Shown: in pieces, positions 1-7,528 of the stretch
Position numbering within the stretch: the first letter of the stretch is position 1
How the letters are laid out: every line of letters begins with the position of its first letter
Notes under the pieces: model-generated
What the model was told of the DNA's origin: nothing
Database searches by the model: none
What the model saw: only the letters and a program-made list of their open reading frames with translations
NCBI GenBank assembly: GCA_040255675.1
Contig: JBDZVM010000042.1
Coordinates: forward strand, 1 to 31,646
Length of the DNA: 31,646 nucleotides
Direction of reading: 5' to 3'
From: JBDZVM01 sp040255675
GTDB lineage: Bacteria > Actinomycetota > Actinomycetes > Acidothermales > Acidothermaceae
Made by a program: the position numbers and the translations under genes

Positions 1-12
1 CTGCACTCCCGG

Positions 13-31
13 GCGTGGCGCGTCGCCACGC
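13..31. terminator. Short GC-rich hairpin at left edge
   Basis: A perfect 8-bp inverted repeat (GCGTGGCG at 13-20 and CGCCACGC at 24-31) encloses a 3-nt loop. There is no T-tract. It may be the terminator of a gene lying to the left of the window, but that gene is not visible. Confidence 0.35.
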
Positions 32-106
32 GGCCGATACGAATACCATCCCATTGGCTTCCACCTTCGCGGACGGCCCGAGTTACCGCAACTTTTGCGC
101 AGCTTC

Positions 107-160
107 CGTGATCACGAAGACTTATCGGCACCTATAGGGGTAAGAGTCTTCGTGATCACG
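107..160. repeat. Long inverted repeat with palindromic arms
   Basis: Two perfect 16-nt arms (107-122 and 145-160) face each other across 22 nt. Each arm contains the self-complementary decamer CGTGATCACG, so the element is both a large hairpin and a pair of small palindromes. No convincing gene covers it; the reading frame across it has no ribosome binding site and reads mirror-like peptide. It could be a terminator, a paired operator for a dimeric regulator of the next gene, or a small repeat element. No T-tract follows the right arm. Confidence 0.6.
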
Positions 161-204
161 CCCGTCTCCACAGCCGTGGCGACCTTCCTCGTAGTTGCGC
201 ATCT

Positions 205-711
205 ATGCGGCGTGCAATCAGGGCGCGCCGAACGATTACTGACGGCGCGCCGGGCAGGTACCGTACCCATGTGCTCTTGCCCGCGGAGCCTCCGATCCCC
301 AGACGAATCAGATACACGGTTTCGGTCTGCCGAGCGATCGCCATAGCACTGTGGTGCGTGGCGGCATTCGCGATGATGATCGGCGGGGCTCCTTCGGACC
401 CGTGCTCACCGCAGGAGGCGTGCGAGGGAGGCGGCCTGAATCAGGTCGATTTGCTGCTGGCCGCTGCCGTGTTCGCAGTTTTTGGCGCCACATGTTGGCT
501 CGTGGCTTACTACCTTCGGCGACGCCATCGATACATCTTCAACCCGCCACCCGGATGGCCTCCCCTGCCAAACGGGCTCAGGACGTCGGTGCCTTTGCCG
601 GTACACCCGTTGTTACCACCGCCGCCCGCCGGCTGGCCCTTCTGGCTTCCGCCGAGTGCTCGTGTTCGTCGGTCGAGTGGGTTGGTGCGGCAGCACTTGC
701 CCGATCGCTGA
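205..711 (+). CDS. Hypothetical membrane protein with two TM helices and PPGWP-type motifs
   Basis: A 168-residue protein of unknown function. Two hydrophobic helices lie at roughly residues 38-60 and 80-103, separated by a short Cys-containing loop. The C-terminal tail is Pro-rich and carries NPPPGWPPLP and PPPAGWPFW, motifs resembling the short Pro-Gly-Trp segments of many actinobacterial membrane proteins (DUF2510-like). The ATG at 205 has no clear ribosome binding site, and the Arg-rich N-terminus before the first helix may be over-extended. It lies just upstream of the sigma-factor pair but with a gap of more than 100 bp, so co-transcription is uncertain. The membrane location is an inference from hydrophobicity; I assign no role. 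Confidence 0.55.
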   Translation: MRRAIRARRTITDGAPGRYRTHVLLPAEPPIPRRIRYTVSVCRAIAIALWCVAAFAMMIGGAPSDPCSPQEACEGGGLNQVDLLLAAAVFAVFGATCWLVAYYLRRRHRYIFNPPPGWPPLPNGLRTSVPLPVHPLLPPPPAGWPFWLPPSARVRRSSGLVRQHLPDR

Positions 712-823
712 CATGCCGATCATGATGGCGGCAGAAGTCATCCTTGCGCCAGCGATTTCGAAACGTCACGAAGAAACCGAGGTCGCGCGGTAAACCTCGA
801 CCGAACTCAGGAGTCTTGGCAAC

Positions 824-1366
824 GTGACGGCCATGCCGGCAGGCGACCAGACGGCACCCTTAGGTGCTCACGTAGCGGTTGATGACGGATTTGCCGACTT
901 CGTCCGCGACGCCTTTCCTACCCACTTCCCCGGCTTAGTGCGCCTTGCCGCGCTGCTCGGTGCCGACGATCCGGAAGATGTCGCACAAGAAGCATTCACC
1001 CGGCTGCATCGCACGTGGCCGCGGCTGCGTAAACGAGACGCCGCACTGGCCTACCTGCGTACCACCGTCGTCAATCTGACGCGCTCTCGACTGCGCCATC
1101 TGAAAATCGCTCGGCGCACGGCGCACGCAACGCCCGACGCGGGTTCGGCCGAGCAAGCCGTACTCCAAAGCGAAGAACACCGCGACGTCGTGCGCGCGCT
1201 TCGACAGTTGCCAAGACGCCAGCGAGAGGCACTCACGTTGCGCTACTGGCTCGATCTCTCCGAATCCGAGATCGCCGCCGCAATGGGCATTTCGGCGGGC
1301 GCGGTGAAGTCGCACTGCGCACGCGGCATCGCCGCTCTCGAGAAGGCCTTGGAGGGCGTCTCGTGA
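824..1366 (+). CDS. SigE-family ECF RNA polymerase sigma factor
   Basis: A 180-residue extracytoplasmic-function sigma factor that would direct RNA polymerase to a small regulon. Region 2 is at about residues 24-90, with the signature EDVAQEAFTRLHRTWPRL followed by the DNA-melting stretch. Region 4 is at about 120-177 and ends in a clear helix-turn-helix (LSESEIAAAMGISAGAVKSH). The spacing and the RQREALTLRYWLDLSE motif match the SigE (SigE50) group of actinomycetes. The GTG start has AGGAG at 809-813, ten bases upstream; an ATG at 833 is an alternative that trims three residues. The stop codon overlaps the GTG of the next gene as GTGA, implying translational coupling to a membrane partner, as is usual for sigma/anti-sigma pairs. 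Confidence 0.92.
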   Translation: MTAMPAGDQTAPLGAHVAVDDGFADFVRDAFPTHFPGLVRLAALLGADDPEDVAQEAFTRLHRTWPRLRKRDAALAYLRTTVVNLTRSRLRHLKIARRTAHATPDAGSAEQAVLQSEEHRDVVRALRQLPRRQREALTLRYWLDLSESEIAAAMGISAGAVKSHCARGIAALEKALEGVS

Positions 1367-2451
1367 CACGCACCGAAGAACGCTTGCGCTCGACGCTTCA
1401 TGCGTGGGCTGACGCGGTTGAGGCGTCGTCCGCGACATACGACGATTGGGCGCACGAACCTCAGGAGCGGCCCGGACACCGGCGAGTTGTAGTCGCGGCC
1501 TCGGCGGCCGTACTGGTCGCCGTCGTGGTCGCGGTCGGGTTGGTGGTCGCGTCGGTCAACCGATCGACACACCCCCCAGCCGGCGGCCTCAACCGGACGC
1601 CGACACCCTCGCCGCGGCTGGAGAGCTTCGCACAGCAGCCGACGTCACCGCTCGCCGAAATCGCACCAAACACCTACTTTTTCTGGTCCGGTGGTCATAC
1701 CTGCGAAGTTGTCGTCTACGGATCAGGCAAGGAGAGTTTCAGTGAATGCGCCGGAACTCATGCCATCGACGTCTCCAAGGCGATCGTCGACGTCGACGGC
1801 GGCAATGACATCAACAGCGACGCTCGGACCCCCTTTGCCGCCATTCTGGTCAACCACTCGGTGGCACGAGTCGACGCCATTTTCACCGACGGCACGCGTC
1901 ACGCCATCGCGCTGCGCAGCGACCCTCGGTACGAGACGTCGATCGGAATCCTCGTCGGCATCGACTACAGCAACGTGAAGACATGGATTGCTTACAACGC
2001 GTCCGGACGAATCATCGCGTCGTCCTCGCCTTCGCGGCAAGACGATCCATCGACGTCGTCCGATGTTGAACTGCGGCCGGTCGTGGCGACCTGGCCGAAC
2101 GACATGTGCGAAGGCCGCACGGCGCCGTCCGGCACGCTTCTCACGACCGACAAGCACACGTGCTACGCACTCGGCGCGCCGTTCAGCTCGCCGTTGGCCG
2201 CGTTGCACGCCAGCGTCGTCAGCGACACAGGCCAGGCCTCGCTACGGATATCGTTTGACAGCGAGGTCGTCGACGCGATTGGACGGATGTCGTCGATTGC
2301 GGTCACGTCGGGAGGCATGGTGATGGGCACCAGCGACACATGCGCAAACCGTGAGCCGCTGTCAGCCTGTACGTAAGCCGAGCTCGTCTTCACCGGCATC
2401 GACGCGACCGTCGCCCAACACATCGCCGACGTGGTCAACGCGAAAAAATGA
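1363..2451 (+). CDS. Single-TM partner of the ECF sigma factor, interrupted by an in-frame TAA
   Basis: The open frame is 337 residues to a TAA at 2374-2376. The same frame then continues for 24 sense codons, reading AELVFTGIDATVAQHIADVV and onward, to a TGA at 2449-2451. The N-terminal part (about 1-38) is cytoplasmic and could bind sigma. One TM helix follows at about 41-65, then a Ser/Thr/Pro linker and a large extracytoplasmic domain of unknown fold with several Cys. There is no HxxxCxxC zinc anti-sigma motif, so the anti-sigma role rests only on the 4-bp overlap with the sigma gene. The sequence after the TAA looks coding, so the stop may be a recent nonsense mutation, a sequencing error or a real, slightly shorter end. 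A 6-bp GC hairpin lies just after 2451 (2456-2470). Confidence 0.7.
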
Positions 2452-2616
2452 TCGCCGCCGCCGTGCGGCGCCATCTCGACGTAGCCGGATGATCGCCCAC
2501 CGAGCGACGTGACGTACGCCTCATCACGAGCGCTCCGCGAGCCGCTCTTGCGCTCGCAACTAGGCTTCAGGTGAGTCCCGCGCCGTTCCTTGCGCACGCG
2601 AATGGAGAGATTGCTG

Positions 2617-3972
2617 ATGACGGAGACGTTCGACTGGGCAAAAGTCGTCGACTACTCGAAGCGGGTGCAGGTCACGCCGCCGCTCACCCAATACGAGTTG
2701 CCGGGGGTTACCGAGGAGCTGCACCAAAACGTGCCGGTGGCCGTCGTCCCGTTGTGGCACGCGGCGGTGACGGCGCGCTTGGCGTTCCCCGCTGACGACC
2801 AGAAGACGCTGCGCGACGCCCAGCGTCGGCTCGATCAAGCGCTCGCCGAGATCGAAAACATCTACCCCTTGCAACCGGGTGGGATCTTCATCCAGGTGGC
2901 TTACGGGGCGCCGTACTTCCGTAACCGCATCCCGGCCAAGCTCACAGACGAATTGATGCCGAAGTCAACACTGCCCGGCACCGAAGGCCAGTGGGCGCTG
3001 ATCGACAGCATCAAATTCCCGATGGACCCTGACGATCTCCTCCTCGAGAGCAACGAGATCTGCTTCCACTTCAAGAGCGACTACCGCGGACACATCGAAG
3101 ACGTGATCCGGGTGCTGTTCCAGCCAGGTGAGCAGTTGCTCAACGGGATCCCGGCAGAAAACGCTTACGTCGGCGACCTCCTTACGGTTACCTCGATGAG
3201 GCGAGGCTTCGCCGGTCACAACATGCCGAAGCTCATCGGCGAGAGGCTTCGCATTCCTGGCGCTGAAAGCATTCCCGCCGGCGCGATGCTCTTCCTCGGA
3301 TTCACCTCAAGCCATGTGCACGGTTTGGCGGCGGCGAACCTGCCCAGCTTCGAGACGCTGCCGGGCTACACCGACGCCACGCCCCAAAGCTACTTCGCAC
3401 ACGGAACCGCGATGCACCTGTCGCACATCGCGCTCGACCTCGAGCGCTGGTATCAGTTCAGCCGAAAGGATCGGCTGCACCGCATGTTCCACCCCCGCCG
3501 CACCGAGACCGACGAGGTGCTCACCCCAGATCAGGCGCCAGAGACCTCGACTTTCCGCGAGGAGCGCGACAACGACGCCGCCACGCACAAGGTGCTTGGC
3601 CACAACGAGCAAATGCAGTACCTATCGCGCCTCGACAAAGAAACCACGACGGCGTACGGGCAAAAGCTCAAGAAGGGCACGGTTTTCTTCCTGAGGCAAG
3701 ACTTCGACACCGTCGAGAATCCGTTCGGTTTCGACGTGAGTGGTCCTATCTCAGCGGCGCCTCGGGCGGGCGTTCACTTCATCGGGTTCGGGCCGTCGTC
3801 CCAGCACTACGAGCTCATGCGCAAAGAGATGGACAGCCAAGACCTCAAGGCCAAGCACGGGTTGGCTGACGAGGACCTCGGATTCACCAAGATGCTGATA
3901 ACCACGCACCGGCAGAATTACCTCCTGCCACCACGCGCGCACCGTTCGTTCCCTCTTGCCGAGCTCCTGTAA
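2617..3972 (+). CDS. Dyp-type peroxidase-like protein (DUF7405-like)
   Basis: A 451-residue soluble protein with no signal peptide. It resembles the dye-decolorizing-peroxidase-like family annotated DUF7405: an IQVAYGAPYF strand near residue 95, the segment TSMRRGFAGHNMP near 190, and a conserved-looking HLSHIALDLERWYQF block near 265 followed by several His and Arg. The family assignment is from memory of pattern, not a search. Haem binding and peroxidase activity are inference; candidate axial His residues exist but I cannot pick one. The ATG at 2617 is preferred because GGAGAG (2604-2609) lies 7 bases upstream; a TTG at 2590 and an ATG at 2602 would add up to nine residues. A strong hairpin follows the stop, so the gene is probably monocistronic. 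Confidence 0.65.
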   Translation: MTETFDWAKVVDYSKRVQVTPPLTQYELPGVTEELHQNVPVAVVPLWHAAVTARLAFPADDQKTLRDAQRRLDQALAEIENIYPLQPGGIFIQVAYGAPYFRNRIPAKLTDELMPKSTLPGTEGQWALIDSIKFPMDPDDLLLESNEICFHFKSDYRGHIEDVIRVLFQPGEQLLNGIPAENAYVGDLLTVTSMRRGFAGHNMPKLIGERLRIPGAESIPAGAMLFLGFTSSHVHGLAAANLPSFETLPGYTDATPQSYFAHGTAMHLSHIALDLERWYQFSRKDRLHRMFHPRRTETDEVLTPDQAPETSTFREERDNDAATHKVLGHNEQMQYLSRLDKETTTAYGQKLKKGTVFFLRQDFDTVENPFGFDVSGPISAAPRAGVHFIGFGPSSQHYELMRKEMDSQDLKAKHGLADEDLGFTKMLITTHRQNYLLPPRAHRSFPLAELL

Positions 3973-3989
3973 TCATCTGGACGACGACC

Positions 3990-4024
3990 GAAGGGCCCAC
4001 GCCGATGCGCGGCGTGGGCCCTTC
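3990..4024. terminator. Strong hairpin terminator after the Dyp-like gene
   Basis: A perfect 15-bp stem (3990-4004 with 4010-4024) closes a 5-nt ATGCG loop, 17 bp after the stop of the upstream gene. It is followed by GAATTTGG, which has only a weak T-run, as is common in high-GC organisms. It separates the Dyp-like gene from the TfoX-domain gene. Confidence 0.85.
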
Positions 4025-4068
4025 GAATTTGGGTTGGCCATCAGAATACCGACGCTCATACTGAAGCC

Positions 4069-4401
4069 ATGGCGTACGACGAGGCGCTGGCAGCACGGTT
4101 GCGAAAGATCCTTCGCGGCCAACGCGGCCTCGCCGAAAAGCGGATGTTCGGCGGCCTCGCGTTCTTGATCAATGGCAACATGGCGGCCAGCGCGAGCGGA
4201 CAGGGCGGCCTCCTGTTACGTGTCGATCCGAAGCAGACCGACTCACTGGTCGACGAGCCTCACGTGCAGCGTATGGAGATGCGCGGTCGTGCGATGGACG
4301 GGTGGCTGCGGGTCGACACAGCAATCGTCGAAGCCGACGACGAACTTCGGCGGTGGGTCTCGCGCGGCGTCGAGTACACACAGTCCCTTCCACCGAAATA
4401 G
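4069..4401 (+). CDS. TfoX/Sxy N-terminal domain protein
   Basis: A 110-residue single-domain protein. The pattern EKRMFGGLAFLINGNMA near residues 24-41, then a GGLLLRV strand and the late MDGWLRV segment, is the TfoX N-terminal domain. In gamma-proteobacteria this domain is part of the Sxy/TfoX competence regulator. In actinobacteria it usually occurs alone, in small proteins of unknown function, so a competence role should not be assumed. The ATG at 4069 has only a weak upstream GAAG. It lies between a terminator and a flavin-type protein transcribed in the same direction, with 89 bp to the next start. Confidence 0.85.
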   Translation: MAYDEALAARLRKILRGQRGLAEKRMFGGLAFLINGNMAASASGQGGLLLRVDPKQTDSLVDEPHVQRMEMRGRAMDGWLRVDTAIVEADDELRRWVSRGVEYTQSLPPK

Positions 4402-4490
4402 CGCCTTTGCGCAGGGCCAGTCAGTCAAGCTCTTGAGGCTCAGGCATAAATCGCCTCGCGGTCGCCGGCTCGCTTCCCTATGCTTCGGTC

Positions 4491-5147
4491 GTGCGCCAGA
4501 TACCTCGTGAGCAGACCCGTGTTCGCCGGCACCCCGAGCGAGCAACCTACGAAAGTTCGGCAATCGCCGAAATTCTCGACGCCGGGTTCGTGTGCCATGT
4601 CGCCACAGTGCGCGACGATCGTCCCGTCGTCGTCCCGACCTTGTACGCGCGTCAAGGGCAGCGCATCGTCTTGCACGGGTCGCCGGTGGCTGGCATGTTT
4701 CGAGACGCTAAACAACGGCCTGAGGTTTGTGTCACGGTCACTCACCTCGACGCGCTCGTACTCGCGCGCTCGGCATTTCACCACTCGGCCAACTACCGCT
4801 CCGTCGTCATTCACGGCGAAGCGGTCGAGATTGCCGACGAGGCGGAGAAGTTCGAGGCCCTGCGTATTCTGCTCGAGCACATCGTGCCCGGCCGCTGGAA
4901 CACCGTGCGGCCGCCATCGCCAGACGAGCTACGCCAGACGAGTGTGTACGCGGTGACTCTCGAAAACACGTCGGCCAAAATCCGCACCGGGCCACCCAAA
5001 GACGACGACACCGATCTGGCGCTCCCGATCTGGGCGGGCGTTCTCGCGTTCTCGCTCGAGCCGAAGCAGTTCGTTCCCGACGAGTATGTTCGCGACGGCA
5101 TAGCAGCTCCGACCGAATTACTGACGAGAGCTCAACGCCCCGGCTGA
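4491..5147 (+). CDS. Pyridoxamine 5'-phosphate oxidase family (flavin-nucleotide-binding, NimA-like) protein
   Basis: A 218-residue split-barrel protein. Early residues GFVCHVATVRDDRPVVVPT and the strand RIVLHGSP, then VVIHGEAVEIADE, are typical of PNPOx-like FMN-binding proteins of the NimA/flavin-nucleotide-binding group. Members bind FMN, F420 or haem, so the cofactor here is open. The SVYAVTLENTSAKIRTGPP segment near residue 150 is the late core strand seen in this group. The GTG start at 4491 is chosen because the fold begins soon after; no good ribosome binding site is seen. Its 3' end overlaps the convergent MarR gene by 16 bp. Confidence 0.85.
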   Translation: MRQIPREQTRVRRHPERATYESSAIAEILDAGFVCHVATVRDDRPVVVPTLYARQGQRIVLHGSPVAGMFRDAKQRPEVCVTVTHLDALVLARSAFHHSANYRSVVIHGEAVEIADEAEKFEALRILLEHIVPGRWNTVRPPSPDELRQTSVYAVTLENTSAKIRTGPPKDDDTDLALPIWAGVLAFSLEPKQFVPDEYVRDGIAAPTELLTRAQRPG

Positions 5148-5602
5148 AGCCGTTCGATCAACACGCGTAGCACGGGAAGGGCCCGCCGGATCGCGTCAGC
5201 GGACGCCGCGTCGAGGCTCGCGAGGTGCGCGGCCAATAACTCGGCTCGAGAACCGACCGTGTGGTGAAGGTCGCGCCGCCCCGACTCCGACACCGTCAGC
5301 AGCGCTGAACGGGCATCGTCGGGGTCGCGCGTCCGCTCGACGAGACCCTTGGAGAGCAACGCGTCGACGACACGCGACATCGTCGGAGCCGCGACTCCCT
5401 CACGCGCGGCCAACTCACCGAGCCGAAGGGGCGCGGATTCGTCGATGGTCGTGAGCGCGGAAAGCTGCGACGGCGTGAGGTCGCCGAGGCTTTGCCTGGT
5501 ACGCCGCAAGATGGCGCTCAGCGCGACGACGAGCTCACCAGCCACCTCGACGAACTCCGGCGACGGCTCAGCCTCCTGAGCATGCTTCGCACTCATCGTC
5601 AC
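5132..5602 (-). CDS. MarR-family transcriptional regulator
   Basis: A 156-residue winged-helix repressor. The DNA-binding part is at about residues 35-110: LTPSQLSALTTIDE, then LRLGELAAREGVAAPTMSRV (recognition helix) and the wing around RTRDPDDARSALLTVSESG. The flanking helices would form the dimer interface and the ligand pocket. It starts with GTG overlapping the TGA of the upstream MFS gene; an ATG two codons later is equally possible. The coupling to a drug exporter and a palindrome upstream of that exporter imply ligand-controlled repression of its own operon. Confidence 0.93.
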   Translation of the reverse strand: MTMSAKHAQEAEPSPEFVEVAGELVVALSAILRRTRQSLGDLTPSQLSALTTIDESAPLRLGELAAREGVAAPTMSRVVDALLSKGLVERTRDPDDARSALLTVSESGRRDLHHTVGSRAELLAAHLASLDAASADAIRRALPVLRVLIERLQPGR

Positions 5603-7329
5603 CTCGAAGGGGCCGCCACGCTGTCGTCGTGAATGTAGCGCCCGCCTCGTAGTAGCGAAGCGACAGCGCCGATAACCGACATCGCGATCGCCATCGTGAA
5701 CACAATAACGAGCCCGTGGTGAAACGGTCCGGAGATGAGGTGCGGGAAGAACGCATGGCCGGTCAAAGTCGCCGCGTCAGAAGGCGGCAGCGTCGAAAGC
5801 GTTCGCTGACCCAGCATAGTTTGGATCGGGTTGTAGCCCAAGAACGCCGCGAACAGACTCCCAACGGGCGGTGCATGGCCGATCTGCGTCGCGACGTCGG
5901 CGGGTACGTGATGGGCCTCCAACCCCGCGGTGAGTGTCGAAGGCAGTGTCGCGGCCAGACCGACAATCATGAGCGAGAAGAACACGCCGATCGACAGCGA
6001 CGTGCCGGAATTGAAGAACGTGCTGCGCATTCCGTTTGCCGAACCTCGCTGATACGCGGGAACGCTGTTCATGATGCCGGTCGTGTTGGGCGCCGAAAAC
6101 AGTCCCGAGCCGATGCCGTTTACCACGAGCAGCGACGCGAAGGCCCAATACGAGAAGTTTGTCGGCAACATCAGCAAGCCGAGAAAGCTCGCTGCCACGA
6201 CGAGCAGACCGCCCGTAGCGAAAGTGCGAGCGCCGAACCGATCAGAGAAATATCCCGATACCGGGCCGGACGCAAGGAACGCCACGGTCAGCGGCAACAA
6301 ATAGATACCCGCCCACAGCGGAGTGCTTTCGAAGTTGTAGCCGTGCAACGGCAACCAAATGCCCTGCAGCCAGATGATGAGCATGAACTGCAAGCCGCCG
6401 CGCGCGATCGACGCGAGCCCGCCCGCCAGGTTTCCCGCGGCGAACGCCTTGATTCGAAAGAGGCCCATCGTGAACATCGGGTCTTCGACTTTGGTCTCGA
6501 CATAACAGAAGACGATGAGCAGGGCCGTACCGCAAATGAGCCCAGCGAGTACCCACGGATTCAGCCAGCCCATGTCAGACCCGCCGTAAGGCTGAATGCC
6601 GTACGTTATCGCGGCTAGCAAGATGGTGAGCCCGACGCCGAAAAGCGCGTTGCCCCACCAGTCGACCTTGGCGGGACGGCGCTGCCCGAGTTCGTGCAGG
6701 CTGCGATACGACCACACCGTTCCGGCGATACCAATCGGCACGGAGACGAAGAACACCAGTCGCCAGTCGACCTCGGCGAGCAACCCTCCAGCGATGAGGC
6801 CGATGAACGAACCCGCGATGGCGGCGACTTGGTTGATGCCCATCGCCATGCCACGCCGGTCGGGCGGGAACGCGTCGGTCAAGATGGCTGTCGAGTTGGC
6901 GAACAACATCGCGGCGCCGACCCCTTGCACGACGCGCCACACGATCAACCACATCGCGCCGGCGCCGGAGGTCAACGGATCGACCGCCAACGCGATCGAT
7001 CCAGCTGTGAATACCGCGAAGCCCATGTTGTAGATGCGCACCCGGCCGTAGATGTCGCCCAGCCGGCCGAGGCTGACGACGAGCACTGCCGTGACGACGA
7101 GGAAGCCCATCAAGACCCACAGCAGGTAGCTGACGTTGCCCGGTGCGAGCGGGTTCAGCTTGATGCCGCGAAAAATCGCCGGCAACGAGATGATGACGAT
7201 GGACGAGTTGATCGTCGCCATCAGCACCCCGAGCGTGGTGTTCGAGAGCGCGACCCAGCGGTAGCGCGGATCGTCAGCCGTCAGCCGAAAGCGGCGCGAG
7301 CCGGTCGCGGTTGTGGTCGTAAATCGCAT
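5599..7329 (-). CDS. DHA2-family MFS drug exporter (EmrB/QacA type)
   Basis: A 576-residue proton-coupled antiporter with about 14 predicted membrane helices. MFS motif A is visible as GRLGDIYGRVRIYNMG after the second helix. Motif-C-like GSFIGLIAGGLLAEVDWR follows in the fifth-helix region and is typical of DHA2 exporters. The C-terminal tail ends shortly after the last helix. Its stop overlaps the start of the MarR gene, so the two form one operon with the transporter first. The substrate is unknown; toxic organic cations or antibiotics are the usual range for this family. The ATG at 7329 is 25 bp from the palindromic operator candidate. Confidence 0.93.
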   Translation of the reverse strand: MRFTTTTATGSRRFRLTADDPRYRWVALSNTTLGVLMATINSSIVIISLPAIFRGIKLNPLAPGNVSYLLWVLMGFLVVTAVLVVSLGRLGDIYGRVRIYNMGFAVFTAGSIALAVDPLTSGAGAMWLIVWRVVQGVGAAMLFANSTAILTDAFPPDRRGMAMGINQVAAIAGSFIGLIAGGLLAEVDWRLVFFVSVPIGIAGTVWSYRSLHELGQRRPAKVDWWGNALFGVGLTILLAAITYGIQPYGGSDMGWLNPWVLAGLICGTALLIVFCYVETKVEDPMFTMGLFRIKAFAAGNLAGGLASIARGGLQFMLIIWLQGIWLPLHGYNFESTPLWAGIYLLPLTVAFLASGPVSGYFSDRFGARTFATGGLLVVAASFLGLLMLPTNFSYWAFASLLVVNGIGSGLFSAPNTTGIMNSVPAYQRGSANGMRSTFFNSGTSLSIGVFFSLMIVGLAATLPSTLTAGLEAHHVPADVATQIGHAPPVGSLFAAFLGYNPIQTMLGQRTLSTLPPSDAATLTGHAFFPHLISGPFHHGLVIVFTMAIAMSVIGAVASLLRGGRYIHDDSVAAPSR

Positions 7330-7354
7330 GTGTCAGGAAACGTCGAGACAGTTA

Positions 7355-7370
7355 GTTAGCATCAGCTAAC
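7355..7370 (-). promoter_or_regulatory. Candidate MarR operator
   Basis: GTTAGC-ATCA-GCTAAC is a perfect 6-bp-arm palindrome 25 bp upstream of the exporter start. It lies in an AT-richer patch that also contains TTAGTTAGC just before it. Size and position fit MarR-family autoregulation of the exporter-marR operon. Assignment to this MarR is inference. Confidence 0.6.
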
Positions 7371-7485
7371 GATTTTAGCTCGTCATCGAACGCCCGAAAC
7401 TCCGGGCATCTCGAAGCGACCAATCCGGACGGCGCGAAGCTTTGGCCCGTACGTATCTGGACACAACGAGGCCGCCCAGCATGGC

Positions 7486-7516
7486 GGTGGCCCGCGGCCA
7501 AAGTCCGCGGGCCACC
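7486..7516 (-). terminator. Terminator of the GPR1/FUN34/YaaH transporter gene
   Basis: A perfect 12-bp GC-rich stem (7486-7497 with 7505-7516) and a 7-nt loop lie 12 bases beyond the stop codon of the minus-strand transporter gene. No T-tract follows on the minus strand. Confidence 0.75.
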
Positions 7517-7528
7517 TTGAAACTTCCG

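Noticed and set aside
5716..6618. 300-codon plus-strand frame opposite the DHA2 exporter
   Set aside because: Sequence is Arg/Gln/Glu-rich noise with no motif, and is fully antisense to a clear 14-helix MFS gene; a product of high-GC third-position bias.
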